This document shows, piece by piece, positions 7,996-17,111 of a stretch of 34,979 bases of DNA; the first letter of the stretch is position 1; each line of letters begins with the position of its first letter. This stretch comes from Bacteroidales bacterium (GTDB taxonomy: Bacteria > Bacteroidota > Bacteroidia > Bacteroidales > P3). Under the pieces are notes generated by a model. The model searched no databases and was not told the origin of the DNA. It saw nothing but the letters and a program-made list of their open reading frames with translations. The translations under genes were made by a program, and so were the position numbers. The DNA lies in assembly GCA_900771365.1 (NCBI GenBank), contig CAAGNU010000327.1:1-34979 (forward strand), read 5' to 3'.

Positions 7996-8907
7996 TTATT
8001 TGAGGTATAGGTCGAAGAGGGACATGTGGGTCCATTCGCATGTGGTGATGGCGGCATCGGTGCAGTGGGCGTCGTAGTCCATGACTCGTCCTGAGAGGGC
8101 GGCGTCTACGAAGGCGCAGAACTCATCAATGGTGGGCGGGAGTGCGATGGCGATCTCATGGCCGCGGTCGTCGAAACGCATGACCCAGTGGCTGTAGCCG
8201 CTATTAGAAAAGACTTTGGCGAGGCTGTTTGCCCCGAAGAGGGACTTGTTGAGGGAGGCACGGAAGCGCTTGTAGTTGACAATCTTGTCGCAGGTGCCGT
8301 GGAAGAAGCATGTGGGGGCAGGGGGCGTGGCGTAGCTGAGAGCCTTGTTGTGGCAGAGAATGGCGCCCGCGTAGGGTATGACAGCCACGGGCTTGAAGCC
8401 TTGTGGGAGTGCCGCGGCATCGGGCAGATTGTTGGCACGGCAATAGTCGGTCTGCAAGACGGTTATGGCACCTGCGCTAGACCCTGTAAGGATTATTTTG
8501 GACGGGTCGATTCCGAGTTGGGAGGCATGGTCGCAGAGGTATCTGACGGCTTCGGAGCAGTCCTGGACGGCCTGAGCGATTGCGGTATCGAAATTCTGGT
8601 ACATTTTGAGCAGGGGGAGCTTGGGAGCGTGCTTGAGGAAGAGGCGGTAGTCTATAGCCACGGCGACGAAGCCTTTGTCGGCTAAAATCTGGCAGCACTT
8701 CTTGGAGTATTCGTTATCGCGCTCACCGGAGAAGAATCCGCCTCCGAAGACATAGACGACGCAGGCATGGTCGGCCCGAGGCTGGGAGGGCTGATAGAGG
8801 TCGAGCTTGAGCGACAGGGTGTCGCGAGAGGCGAAAGTATAGGTCTGCTGGGATTGAGCAGCGAGTCCTATAATTAGTGCAAAGGTTATGAATATCAATC
8901 TTTTCAT
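7996..8907 (-). CDS. Secreted alpha/beta-hydrolase (carboxylesterase-like)
   Basis: A signal peptide (MKRLIFITFALIIGLAAQSQQ) leads a 303-aa esterase of the acetyl-esterase/BD-FAE type. An oxyanion-hole segment VYVFGGGFFSGERD is at about 51-64, the nucleophile motif GSSAG puts Ser at 144, and a late FDDRGHE supplies a likely catalytic His. Such enzymes remove acyl groups from plant or other esters; the substrate is not known. An upstream in-frame start at 9039 is rejected because it would precede the promoter and hide the signal peptide. The gene has its own promoter (8936-8966) and is divergent from the 9126 operon. Stop TAA. Confidence 0.85.
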   Translation of the reverse strand: MKRLIFITFALIIGLAAQSQQTYTFASRDTLSLKLDLYQPSQPRADHACVVYVFGGGFFSGERDNEYSKKCCQILADKGFVAVAIDYRLFLKHAPKLPLLKMYQNFDTAIAQAVQDCSEAVRYLCDHASQLGIDPSKIILTGSSAGAITVLQTDYCRANNLPDAAALPQGFKPVAVIPYAGAILCHNKALSYATPPAPTCFFHGTCDKIVNYKRFRASLNKSLFGANSLAKVFSNSGYSHWVMRFDDRGHEIAIALPPTIDEFCAFVDAALSGRVMDYDAHCTDAAITTCEWTHMSLFDLYLK

Positions 8908-8935
8908 ATTGGATGTATTTTTAATGTTCAAAATG

Positions 8936-8966
8936 CAAAGATACGTTTTTTTTGTGAAATTACACA
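8936..8966 (-). promoter_or_regulatory. Promoter of the esterase gene
   Basis: Read on the minus strand: TTG (8966-8964), 20 bases, then TATCTTTG (8943-8936). This fits the Bacteroidota -33/-7 pattern. The predicted transcription start is about 22 bases before the ATG at 8907. Confidence 0.75.
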
Positions 8967-9087
8967 ATTTGGTCGGAGCCGAGTATGGCTCCTGCTTCAA
9001 ATCTTCAAATCTCCAAACAATCAAACCTCCATAGTTCACTAACGATTATTTAACATTTGGTGTTTATCGTTATTCAATTTTTTTTCG

Positions 9088-9095
9088 TATCTTTG
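9088..9095 (+). promoter_or_regulatory. -7 box of the 9126 operon promoter
   Basis: TATCTTTG in the extended context CGTATCTTTGCA, about 30 bases before the ATG at 9126. The -33 element is weak (TTTA at 9063-9066, 21-base spacing). It is divergent from the esterase promoter in the same 218-bp gap. Confidence 0.7.
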
Positions 9096-9125
9096 CAAAT
9101 TAATAATAAATAAAAAAATACACCT

Positions 9126-10415
9126 ATGAGACTCAAAACCATTGCACTATCACTCTCTTTAGCAGTGCTGGCCACTGCGTGTATGAAGGAAGGCGATTTT
9201 GACGAGTTGCGCCACCCTATCGAAATACAGGGCGATTTTGACCCAGTACTGGGCATTCCCATAGCAAAAATGTCGGCAGATGTGGGAACGTTCATCAATA
9301 TGTTCGACAGCACTGGCAATATGTCGGTGAACGTAGATGCCAATGGGAACGTGGCCATCCACATGGCGGACACGATGCACGCCCAGCTGAACTGGGCGGT
9401 CAGCAAGAGCCGCCAGACCGAGGCCAAAGCTCTCGACGACACCATCAGAAGGCATATCACCATCACGGGGTCGCAGACCACGCATCTCTTCAACACGCTC
9501 CAAAACCTCGACATCGAAGGCGTCAGCCTCGAGACTTTGAGAGCCGACGTGGATGCTGACATCCAAGCCCACTTGAGCGATGCTTTCAACGACCTCATCA
9601 GCCGCGGCTGCCGCGTCACATTCGACTCCATCACCCTCACAACGGTATGCTCGGACGGCTATGTGAAACCTATCCACACGCTGATTAGCAGCTCAGTGTT
9701 CGACCTCAGGGACTTGAACAATGGTCGCAACATCCAGATTATGAAGGATGAGGAGATGAAAGACCTCACCATCCACAAGCCGCTTTATATCGACTACCGC
9801 ATCCGCATGAATGTGTCCATCCCAATAGATCAGTGGCACACAAGCGACTCCAGCATGAACCTCGACGATATCGGGGTGGACAGCGTTGTGGCTGACATCC
9901 ACACCTATCTGGATTTTCCCTTGAGCTTCAGCAGTACAAACTTCGGCATGAGCGACACGATGGACTTGGATCTTCACAATCTGGACTCCACCATGGCCAA
10001 GATACGCGAATATCTCACTCTTAACGAGGAGGAGAAGAGCTATATGGCCTTCGTTATCGACAACGGGCTGCCCGTTGAGATTGGTTTCAACGCCGCGCTG
10101 CTCGATGAATACGGAGGACCTATCGTGGAGCGGCTCCTTGAGGGCGACACTGTGCTGGCCGGCGCACCCGTGGTGCCTTTCGAGGGTGCAAATATCGCCC
10201 AGGGCACAACCCGCTCGACCATCAAGGTTGTCGTCACCGAGAAGCTCCTTGAGCAGCTCAGCAATACGCGTAAGCTCTCCTTTGCTGTAAACCTCAAGAC
10301 CTCCCAGAACGGCTCCGCGGTGTTCATCCGCCCCGAGAACAGGGTGAACGTCCGCGCCTATATCGTAGCAAGCCCCCATGTGAGTCTGAATGTCTCTATC
10401 GATAATCCATTCTGA
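9126..10415 (+). CDS. Hypothetical lipoprotein (429 aa)
   Basis: The lipoprotein signal peptide has a lipobox ending LATAC, with Cys at residue 19, so the protein is probably anchored in the outer or inner membrane. The rest, with alternating beta-rich segments such as TRSTIKVVVTEKLLEQL and many Asp residues, matches no family I can name with confidence. It is the first gene after a good -7 box and is followed, 86 bp on, by a DUF5723-type secreted protein. The pair may act together in the envelope, which is inference from order only. Stop TGA, followed directly by a repeat element. Confidence 0.75.
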   Translation: MRLKTIALSLSLAVLATACMKEGDFDELRHPIEIQGDFDPVLGIPIAKMSADVGTFINMFDSTGNMSVNVDANGNVAIHMADTMHAQLNWAVSKSRQTEAKALDDTIRRHITITGSQTTHLFNTLQNLDIEGVSLETLRADVDADIQAHLSDAFNDLISRGCRVTFDSITLTTVCSDGYVKPIHTLISSSVFDLRDLNNGRNIQIMKDEEMKDLTIHKPLYIDYRIRMNVSIPIDQWHTSDSSMNLDDIGVDSVVADIHTYLDFPLSFSSTNFGMSDTMDLDLHNLDSTMAKIREYLTLNEEEKSYMAFVIDNGLPVEIGFNAALLDEYGGPIVERLLEGDTVLAGAPVVPFEGANIAQGTTRSTIKVVVTEKLLEQLSNTRKLSFAVNLKTSQNGSAVFIRPENRVNVRAYIVASPHVSLNVSIDNPF

Positions 10416-10418
10416 TTA

Positions 10419-10495
10419 GAAGATTTGAAGATTCGAAGATTTGAAGGACGCTTCCGCCCACAATTCACAATTCACATTTCACAATTCAAACACAC
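10419..10495. repeat. Composite intergenic repeat (GATTTGAAG units, GC core, AATTCAC units)
   Basis: AAGATTTGAAG-like units (10419-10446) are followed by a core GGACGCTTCCGCCC and then AATTCAC/TTTCAC units to about 10490. The order of parts is the same as at 22318-22380. Confidence 0.75.
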
Positions 10496-10501
10496 AAAGT
10501 C

Positions 10502-11920
10502 ATGAAACGAATCGCAACACTCATCATAATGACCCTGCTGACTTGGGGGACAACTCAGGCTCAGCTGATTACGGACAACGCTTTGTTCTATCACTCGTTC
10601 CGCTCTCCGTGGTCCAATAGTTTCAACCCCGCCCTCTTTCCCAGCCAGTCGGGAGGCTATTTCACCACCGCTAAAACCGATGTCAACGTGAACCTTCCCC
10701 TCTCCTACAGCGACCTCGGCCTCCAGTACGACCCTCAACGCGACGTCACCGTTCTGAACCTCAACCCCATTATCGACAACCTCATCGATAACGGCTGCAG
10801 GGGAGCTGTGAATGCCGACGTCAACATCCTCGGCTGCGGCTTTACCGTCAAGGAAGCCGTGCACATCTCGGCCTCGGTAGGTGTGCGCGTGGATGCCAAC
10901 TTCAACGTCCCCACAGGTCTCCTCGAACTCATTTCAAGAGGCAACATCAACGAGACAGGAATAGGCCAGATTGACTTCGGCGCACAGAACATCCTCACAA
11001 CCCAGGCCTACGGCTATGCCTCTCTGTCCGCAGCATTCAAAGTGCCCGTGCTCCCCCTCACGATTGGAGCCCGCGTAAACATCTTAGACGGTATCGTCAC
11101 AGCCTCAGCCGATAACCTCTCTGTGAGTCTCACCACACCAGAAGATATCAGTTCCTTGGCCCTGGCAACCGACTACCAGCTCCATTTGGCCGGCATTCCC
11201 ACACTCGAAAATCTCGAAGAGCTGAAAGACCTCGATTTCGACAACATCTTGAAGAATTTCAAGTTCCCCCTCAACCTGGGATTCACTTTCGACCTCGGCG
11301 CCAAGGCGAAGCTCGGCATCTTCGACCTCAGCATGAGCGTTAAAGACCTCGGCCCTGGCATTCATTGGAGCTACAACCCCATCACCATCGTCCCCAAGAC
11401 AAGAGACATCACACTCTCATTCGACGGCATAGACCTGAGCACGCTGCTGACTAACGGAAGGATTGACACATCATTCATCAGCACATACAAGGACAGCCTC
11501 CTGGCGATGATAGACTACACTACCGAGGAAGAGGATTACTGGTATTCCATGCCCACACACCTCTACCTTGGTGCTTCGGCCTCTCTGGGCAAAACATTTC
11601 GCGTAGGCTATCTTTTCCAAGGACTGTGGCAGAACGGCTGGTTCAGCAACCACAACGTCTCCACCTCCCCCTTTGCATGCAACAACACCCTCTCGGCCCA
11701 CCTCAACCTCGCCAACTGGCTAGAGCTGGCCGTGGCCAACTCCTTCACCTACGACGGGAGCAACTTTGCATTCTTAAACCCTGGAGCCTCTATCACAATG
11801 AGCTTTGCCAAAAAATACCAGATCTTCGCCTCTATTGAATATGCCTCCAGTATCTATCTGACAGAGTTGAAAGCCGCCCACGTCATCTTCGGCATCAACA
11901 TCGTTGGACTGAAAAAGTAA
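10502..11920 (+). CDS. DUF5723-like secreted protein, probably a beta-barrel
   Basis: A signal peptide (about residues 1-21, ends TTQAQ) is followed by a conserved-looking start with FRSPWSNSFNPALFPSQSGGYF. This resembles the Bacteroidota DUF5723 family, of PorV/PorP-like barrel character. The chain is 472 aa and rich in alternating strands with Asn/Leu turns. It ends in strand-like segments (IYLTELKAAHVIFGINIVGLKK). Role unknown; an outer-membrane location is likely. It follows the 9126 lipoprotein gene in the same direction and precedes der. Family assignment is from memory of the sequence style, not from a search. Confidence 0.7.
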   Translation: MKRIATLIIMTLLTWGTTQAQLITDNALFYHSFRSPWSNSFNPALFPSQSGGYFTTAKTDVNVNLPLSYSDLGLQYDPQRDVTVLNLNPIIDNLIDNGCRGAVNADVNILGCGFTVKEAVHISASVGVRVDANFNVPTGLLELISRGNINETGIGQIDFGAQNILTTQAYGYASLSAAFKVPVLPLTIGARVNILDGIVTASADNLSVSLTTPEDISSLALATDYQLHLAGIPTLENLEELKDLDFDNILKNFKFPLNLGFTFDLGAKAKLGIFDLSMSVKDLGPGIHWSYNPITIVPKTRDITLSFDGIDLSTLLTNGRIDTSFISTYKDSLLAMIDYTTEEEDYWYSMPTHLYLGASASLGKTFRVGYLFQGLWQNGWFSNHNVSTSPFACNNTLSAHLNLANWLELAVANSFTYDGSNFAFLNPGASITMSFAKKYQIFASIEYASSIYLTELKAAHVIFGINIVGLKK

Positions 11921-11986
11921 CCTCCCAAATACATCTTTGGGAAGCAACAATCAATAATAACGAAACAACAATTTGAAAAGACGATA

Positions 11987-13294
11987 ATGAGTAACATTGT
12001 AGCTATTGTCGGACGCCCAAATGTGGGCAAGTCCACCCTCTTCAACCGTCTTGTCGGAAGCCGCACGGCTATCGTAGACGAAACTTCAGGCGTCACCCGA
12101 GACCGCCAATACGGAAAATCAGACTGGAACGGAAAACGCTTCTCCATCATCGACACAGGTGGATACGTGATGGGCGGAGACGATGAATTTGAGACCGAAA
12201 TCCGCAAACAGGTACAGCTCGCTATCGACGAAGCCGACACAATACTCTTCCTCGTTGATGCCCGTGAGGGACTCACCCCCATGGACGAAGATGTAGCAGA
12301 CATGCTTCGCCGTAGCCCCAAGAAGGTCATCCTCGTGGCCAACAAGGTGGACGAGTCAAAGGAGATGGAGGGCTTGTCCGAGTTTTACGCCCTCGGCCTC
12401 GGCGACCCTATCCCCATCGCCGGCATCAGCGGAAGCGGCACAGGCGACTTGCTGGATGTCGTTGTTGAGGATTTTGACGAAGGAGAGGAGGATGAGAGCG
12501 AAGGTCTGCCAAGGATTGCCGTGGTAGGCCGTCCCAATGTGGGCAAGAGCTCTTTCATCAACTTCATCACCGGACAAGACCGCAATATCGTCACCCCCAT
12601 TGCCGGCACCACTCGCGACAGCATTTATACCCGCTACAATATGTTCGGCTTCGACTTCAACTTTGTCGACACCGCAGGACTCCGCAAGAAAAGCAAGGTC
12701 AGCGAGGATCTCGAATTCTACTCCGTCATGCGCAGCATCCGCGCTATCGAGAACAGTGATGTCTGCATCCTCATGATTGATGCCAGCCAGGGATTGGAAC
12801 AGCAAGACCTCAACATATTCTCCCTCATCCAACGCAACAACAAAGGCGTGGTGATTGTGGTGAACAAATGGGACCTTATTGAGAAAGAGACCAATACTCA
12901 CAAAGAGTTCGAGAATCTTATCCGCAGCCGTATCTCGCCCTTCGAGGACGTGCCTATCATCTTCACCAGCGTGCTCAACAAACAGCGCATCTTCAAAGTG
13001 CTCGAAACCGCCAAGCAGGTATATGAGGCTCGCAGCAGACGTATCTCGACCAGCGAGTTGAATGAGATGCTCCTGCCCATCGTGAAAGAGCAGAACCCGC
13101 CACCCTCGGTGAAAGGCAAATGGATTAAAATCAAATACATCACCCAGCTGCCTACGCATTACCCGCAGTTTGTCTTTTTCTGCAACCTGCCCCAGTACAT
13201 CCGCGACCCATACAAGCGCTATGTTGAAAACCGTATGCGAGAGATGTGGGACTTCCACGGTGTGCCCATTTCCATTTTCTTCCGTGCTAAATAA
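11987..13294 (+). CDS. der: Ribosome biogenesis GTPase Der (EngA)
   Basis: Der is a double-GTPase needed for 50S ribosomal subunit assembly. The first P-loop GRPNVGKS is at residues 9-16, with DTGG and NKVD blocks downstream. The second GRPNVGKS is near 181-188, followed by DTAG and NKWD. The C-terminal KH-like domain (from about 355) ends normally with DFHGVPISIFFRAK. The length of 435 aa is usual. It is probably transcribed with the genes on both sides. A short 7-bp hairpin (TCCCAAA/TTTGGGA) lies in the 66-bp gap before it but has no U-tract. Confidence 0.97.
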   Translation: MSNIVAIVGRPNVGKSTLFNRLVGSRTAIVDETSGVTRDRQYGKSDWNGKRFSIIDTGGYVMGGDDEFETEIRKQVQLAIDEADTILFLVDAREGLTPMDEDVADMLRRSPKKVILVANKVDESKEMEGLSEFYALGLGDPIPIAGISGSGTGDLLDVVVEDFDEGEEDESEGLPRIAVVGRPNVGKSSFINFITGQDRNIVTPIAGTTRDSIYTRYNMFGFDFNFVDTAGLRKKSKVSEDLEFYSVMRSIRAIENSDVCILMIDASQGLEQQDLNIFSLIQRNNKGVVIVVNKWDLIEKETNTHKEFENLIRSRISPFEDVPIIFTSVLNKQRIFKVLETAKQVYEARSRRISTSELNEMLLPIVKEQNPPPSVKGKWIKIKYITQLPTHYPQFVFFCNLPQYIRDPYKRYVENRMREMWDFHGVPISIFFRAK

Positions 13295-13309
13295 GTTATA
13301 CATTATACA

Positions 13310-14023
13310 ATGAAACGTTATCTTCCAATACTTCTCGCCGTCATAATGACGCTATCTTCGTGCAACCACGTGCGCGAAAAAGTTTTACAGTCATACCCTA
13401 ACGGGAAACCCATGATGGTTATCCTTGAAAAGGGTTCCAAGAAAGACCCCACCCGCGTGGGCGAACGCATGTACTACGAGAGCGGCCAGCTCCAGTTCGA
13501 GAAGAAATTCTCTGGCAAGCCTGAGATTCCCGACGGGGAATGGACCTACTTCTTCGACAACGGACAGCTGTTTGCAAGCGCCGACTTCTCAAAGAAGCAC
13601 GACTTCGGCAGCAACTGGGTCTTCTTCAACAGAAACGGCAACCCATACTACGACGGCAAGCTCGACTCCGTCTTCGTTACCGATATGGGCACCTTCGGCA
13701 CCCCTACCACCGTTGTTTTCTGCTCCGGCATCCACCAAGATGTCATCCAGTTCTACAGCAACTTCACCGTTCGAAGCACTGAACGTCTCACTAACGAAGC
13801 CAGGAACGGCCACGTATATTTCTATTTCCCTAACGGACATACCCAGGTCGAGGCCAACTTCGTGAACGGCAAAGAGGATGGCCCCTACATCGTCTATCGC
13901 GAAAACGGCATCCCCTTCTATCAGGGCAACTACAGCCAAGGCGAAAGAGTGGGCATTTGGGAATTCTATAACGAAGAAGGCGAATTAGAGCATACTATCG
14001 ACTACGACAAAGCAAGCAAATAA
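13310..14023 (+). CDS. YwqK/MORN-like repeat lipoprotein, first of a tandem pair
   Basis: A lipoprotein signal is present with Cys at residue 18 (TLSSC). The mature part is built from MORN-like units such as YYESGQLQFEKKF, YFFDNGQLFASADF and YREN(G)IPFYQGNY, the pattern that databases label YwqK-family antitoxin. That label says little about function; no toxin gene is adjacent. It starts 15 bp after der and is followed 9 bp later by a paralogue with the same layout. Both may be surface or periplasmic binding proteins. Confidence 0.8.
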   Translation: MKRYLPILLAVIMTLSSCNHVREKVLQSYPNGKPMMVILEKGSKKDPTRVGERMYYESGQLQFEKKFSGKPEIPDGEWTYFFDNGQLFASADFSKKHDFGSNWVFFNRNGNPYYDGKLDSVFVTDMGTFGTPTTVVFCSGIHQDVIQFYSNFTVRSTERLTNEARNGHVYFYFPNGHTQVEANFVNGKEDGPYIVYRENGIPFYQGNYSQGERVGIWEFYNEEGELEHTIDYDKASK

Positions 14024-14032
14024 CCCGCTGTA

Positions 14033-14743
14033 ATGAAGAAGTGCCTATTCCTCATAGCTACTACGACATCAATGATGCTTTCTTCCTGTATCTTTATCGG
14101 GGGAAAGACGATTGACGCATTCCCTAATGGTGACCCCAAAGTGGTACGGCACATCACAGGTTTCCGCAAATTTGAGCCTTGCTTGACAGAGCAGATGTTC
14201 TACGAGAACGGCCTCCTCCGCTATGAGAAAAAATACTTCGGTAATGATAGTGTGCCAGATGGACAATGGAACTTCTACTACGATAACGGCCAGCTGTTTG
14301 CCTCCGCTGATTTCACTCAAAATCACACCGAGGGAACACATTGGGTATTCTACGACCGTAATGGTAATAGCTTTATTGACCGCAATAGTTATGACTCTTT
14401 AGCCATCCTCCGCCACGATGATTTCGGAGCCCCCATCAAGGTATCCTATTTCACGAAGGACCAGAAGATCGTCGTCCAATATGATGAGCTTCATGCCTTG
14501 CAAAAGGTACAGTATTTCACAGACGAATACCCTGACGGACCTGAAATCACTTATTATCCCAACGGACAAGCCCAGCACGTCACATTCTACTCAAACGGCA
14601 CCAAAGTAAACCGAGTCGATTTCCGCAAAAATGGTGTCCCGATGAAATCATCAAGAAACCTCGACTGGGAGAATGAGGTATCTCAGCAAGATGCCATAGT
14701 CCGCCAAAACAATCCAACTCGCAATGATTCAAATCTAATTTGA
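14033..14743 (+). CDS. YwqK/MORN-like repeat lipoprotein, second of a tandem pair
   Basis: Paralogue of the preceding gene. The lipobox MLSSC has Cys at residue 19, and the same central block occurs (FYENGLLRYEKKYFG, then YYDNGQLFASADF, then HWVFYDRNGN). Further NGQA/NGTK turns follow in the C-terminal half. The two genes are diverged but keep the same order of parts, which points to tandem duplication. The stop TGA overlaps the ATG of cca (TGATG), so translation is probably coupled. Confidence 0.8.
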   Translation: MKKCLFLIATTTSMMLSSCIFIGGKTIDAFPNGDPKVVRHITGFRKFEPCLTEQMFYENGLLRYEKKYFGNDSVPDGQWNFYYDNGQLFASADFTQNHTEGTHWVFYDRNGNSFIDRNSYDSLAILRHDDFGAPIKVSYFTKDQKIVVQYDELHALQKVQYFTDEYPDGPEITYYPNGQAQHVTFYSNGTKVNRVDFRKNGVPMKSSRNLDWENEVSQQDAIVRQNNPTRNDSNLI

Positions 14744-16191
14744 TGGATGTCATTTTAAACAACCCTATATATCAGATAGTCGGACAAACCGCAGACGCGC
14801 TCGGTGTGCAAGCCTTTGCTGTGGGCGGCGTGGTACGCGACTATTTCCTACAGCGACACTGCACCGATATCGATATTGTCTGTCTCGGGAACGGCATAGA
14901 ACTTGCCAAGGCTGCCGCACACAACATCAGCCCCAATATAGAAGTCTGCGTCTTCAAGAATTTCGGAACCGCCTCCTTTCACTACCACCACGAAGGTATC
15001 AATTGGCAGATTGAATTTGTCGGGGCACGCCGGGAGAGCTATCGTCGCGACAGCCGCAAGCCAATCGTTGAGAACGGAACGCTCGAAGACGACCAAAACA
15101 GACGAGATTTCACCATCAACGCCATGGCAGTATCCCTCAATGAGGGCACCTTTGGCCAATTGCTCGACCCTTTCGGAGGCATCAGAGACCTCAACAACGG
15201 CATTATCAAGACGCCCCTCAACCCCGATATCACCTTTAGCGACGACCCGCTGCGGATGATGCGTGCCATCCGATTCGCTTCCCAACTTGGATTCTACATC
15301 CATGAGGAAACGTTTGATGCCATCTGCCGTAACGCAGAACGCATCAAAATCGTCTCAGCCGAGCGTATCACTACCGAGCTCAACAAAATCGTCGCCTCCC
15401 CTATTCCCTCTGTCGGCTTCAAGTTATTACAGAAATCAGGCTTGATGCAACTCATTTTCCCTGAGTTTTCAAATCTCAAAGGAGTCGATACTGTAGGAAC
15501 GCATGGGCACAAGGACAACTTCTACCATACGCTAAAAGTGCTCGACAACGTAGCCGCAAAAAGTGACGATCTCTGGCTTCGCTGGGCTGCCGTCCTACAT
15601 GATATTGGAAAACCTGCCACAAAGCGCTTCGACGAAAAACTGGGCTGGACTTTCCACGGGCATGAAGTTCGTGGCAGCAAAATGGTGAAGAAGATATTCT
15701 CCCATCTCCGCCTCCCCCTCGACAACAAGATGAAGTATGTCGAGAAACTCGTTTTGCTGCACCTCCGCCCCATCATCCTCGCCGAGGACGAGGTGACCGA
15801 TTCTGCCGTCCGTCGCCTCCTGTTCGACGCAGGTGATGATATAGACGACCTCATGACCCTTTGCGAAGCTGATATCACAAGCAAGAACGAGGACAAGGTG
15901 CGTCGATACATGAAGAATTTCCAACTTGTCCGACAAAAACTTGTCGAACTTGAAGAGAAAGACCGTATCCGCAATTTCCAACCCCCTGTGAGCGGCGAGG
16001 ACATCATGCGCACCTTCGGTATCTCTCCCTGCCGAGAAATCGGCACCATCAAGGACGCTATCAAGGATGCTATCCTCGACGGAGTCATCCCCAATGAGAG
16101 GGAGGCCGCCAGGCAGATGATGCTCAGCAAAGCCGCAGAACTTGGACTCAAACCTGTTACGGACACCGATTTTGGAAAGTTAGCAGAATGA
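14743..16191 (+). CDS. cca: CCA tRNA nucleotidyltransferase / poly(A) polymerase family with HD domain
   Basis: This enzyme adds or repairs the 3' CCA of tRNA. The head domain has GGVVRD (28-33) and the metal-binding DID (42-44). The block RRDFTINAMAVS (about 124-135) is typical. The HD domain contains WAAVLHDIGKPATKRF. Length is 482 aa. The ATG at 14743 overlaps the previous stop as TGATG; the TTG three bases earlier would add one Met but is less likely. The stop TGA at 16189-16191 overlaps an ATG (ATGA) that should start miaA. The neighbouring gene also modifies tRNA. Confidence 0.93.
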   Translation: MDVILNNPIYQIVGQTADALGVQAFAVGGVVRDYFLQRHCTDIDIVCLGNGIELAKAAAHNISPNIEVCVFKNFGTASFHYHHEGINWQIEFVGARRESYRRDSRKPIVENGTLEDDQNRRDFTINAMAVSLNEGTFGQLLDPFGGIRDLNNGIIKTPLNPDITFSDDPLRMMRAIRFASQLGFYIHEETFDAICRNAERIKIVSAERITTELNKIVASPIPSVGFKLLQKSGLMQLIFPEFSNLKGVDTVGTHGHKDNFYHTLKVLDNVAAKSDDLWLRWAAVLHDIGKPATKRFDEKLGWTFHGHEVRGSKMVKKIFSHLRLPLDNKMKYVEKLVLLHLRPIILAEDEVTDSAVRRLLFDAGDDIDDLMTLCEADITSKNEDKVRRYMKNFQLVRQKLVELEEKDRIRNFQPPVSGEDIMRTFGISPCREIGTIKDAIKDAILDGVIPNEREAARQMMLSKAAELGLKPVTDTDFGKLAE

Positions 16192-16235
16192 GCCACGTAT
16201 AGCTCATTCCAACACTAAAAAAAGAAGACATCAAA

Positions 16236-17105
16236 CTGACGCTCATACTAGGACCTACTGCATCCGGGAAAACCGCCCATGCTATTGAACTCGCACAAAA
16301 GCTCAATACAGAGATTATCTCGTGCGACTCGCGTCAGTTTTACTCAGAGTTGAACATCGGGGTTGCCCGCCCCACCAAGGATGAGCTTGCAGCCGCGTCC
16401 CATCACTTTGTTGCCTGCCGTTCCGTATCTAACCCTTACAACGTCTTCACCTTTGAACAGGATGCGCTGTCCTGCCTCGACAAACTCTTTCAAACATACG
16501 ATAACGTGATAGCGGTTGGCGGAAGCGGCCTCTATATCGAGGCGCTTTGTCGCGGCATAGCTCTTTTGCCCGACCCCGAACCGTCGCTCCGCCTTCAGCT
16601 ACAACAAAAACTCAAAGAAGAAGGCGTCGCAAGCCTCGGAGCCATGTTGCAGAAACTCGACCCCGTATATTACAATCAGGTAGACCGTTCGAATGGTATC
16701 CGAATACAGCGAGCCTTAGAGGTCTGCCTCACCGCAGGAAAGCCCTACAGCGAACTGATCAGCCAACCCCTGAAGCCGAGACCTTTCGACATCGAAACTA
16801 TAGTCATAAATCGAGACAGGGAAGACCTACGTCTACGTATCAACACTCGTGTCGACCAAATGATGCAGCAAGGGTTGGAGGACGAAGCACGCAACCTGTT
16901 CCCCCTCAGAAACCTCACGCCGCTCAACACCGTGGGGTACAAGGAATTCTTCACAATATGGGATAGCGCAGGCGAGCCCTATAAACTAACGCCAGAACAA
17001 CTCATAACTGTTGCGGATGCCATCAAACTTAACACATGGCACTATGCAAAAAAACAGCTCACTTGGCTTAAAAAGAAAGTAGAAACCTATAAAACTATAA
17101 ATTAA
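16236..17105 (+). CDS. miaA: tRNA dimethylallyltransferase MiaA, start codon uncertain, in-frame TAG upstream
   Basis: MiaA adds a dimethylallyl group to A37 of tRNAs reading UNN codons. The P-loop GPTASGKT is followed by EIISCDSRQFYSELNIG and the HHFVA block, and the C-terminal half (NTVGYKEF) is complete. The expected ATG overlaps the cca stop at 16188 (ATGA), but this frame meets TAG at 16200-16202, as codon 5. After the TAG there is no ATG before the P-loop. CTG at 16236 would give a normal MiaA start (M-TLILGPTASGKT; 289 aa). ATT or ATC starts and readthrough are alternatives. A start as late as 16350 would delete the P-loop and is wrong. Gene identity is secure; expression is not. Confidence 0.85.
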   Translation: MTLILGPTASGKTAHAIELAQKLNTEIISCDSRQFYSELNIGVARPTKDELAAASHHFVACRSVSNPYNVFTFEQDALSCLDKLFQTYDNVIAVGGSGLYIEALCRGIALLPDPEPSLRLQLQQKLKEEGVASLGAMLQKLDPVYYNQVDRSNGIRIQRALEVCLTAGKPYSELISQPLKPRPFDIETIVINRDREDLRLRINTRVDQMMQQGLEDEARNLFPLRNLTPLNTVGYKEFFTIWDSAGEPYKLTPEQLITVADAIKLNTWHYAKKQLTWLKKKVETYKTIN

Positions 17106-17111
17106 AATATC

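Noticed and set aside
8908..9039. Longer esterase N-terminus starting at 9039
   Set aside because: It would start upstream of its own promoter and place the signal peptide inside the protein.
13310..14743. Toxin-antitoxin locus from the YwqK label
   Set aside because: Both proteins are lipoproteins with MORN-like units and no toxin gene is next to them.
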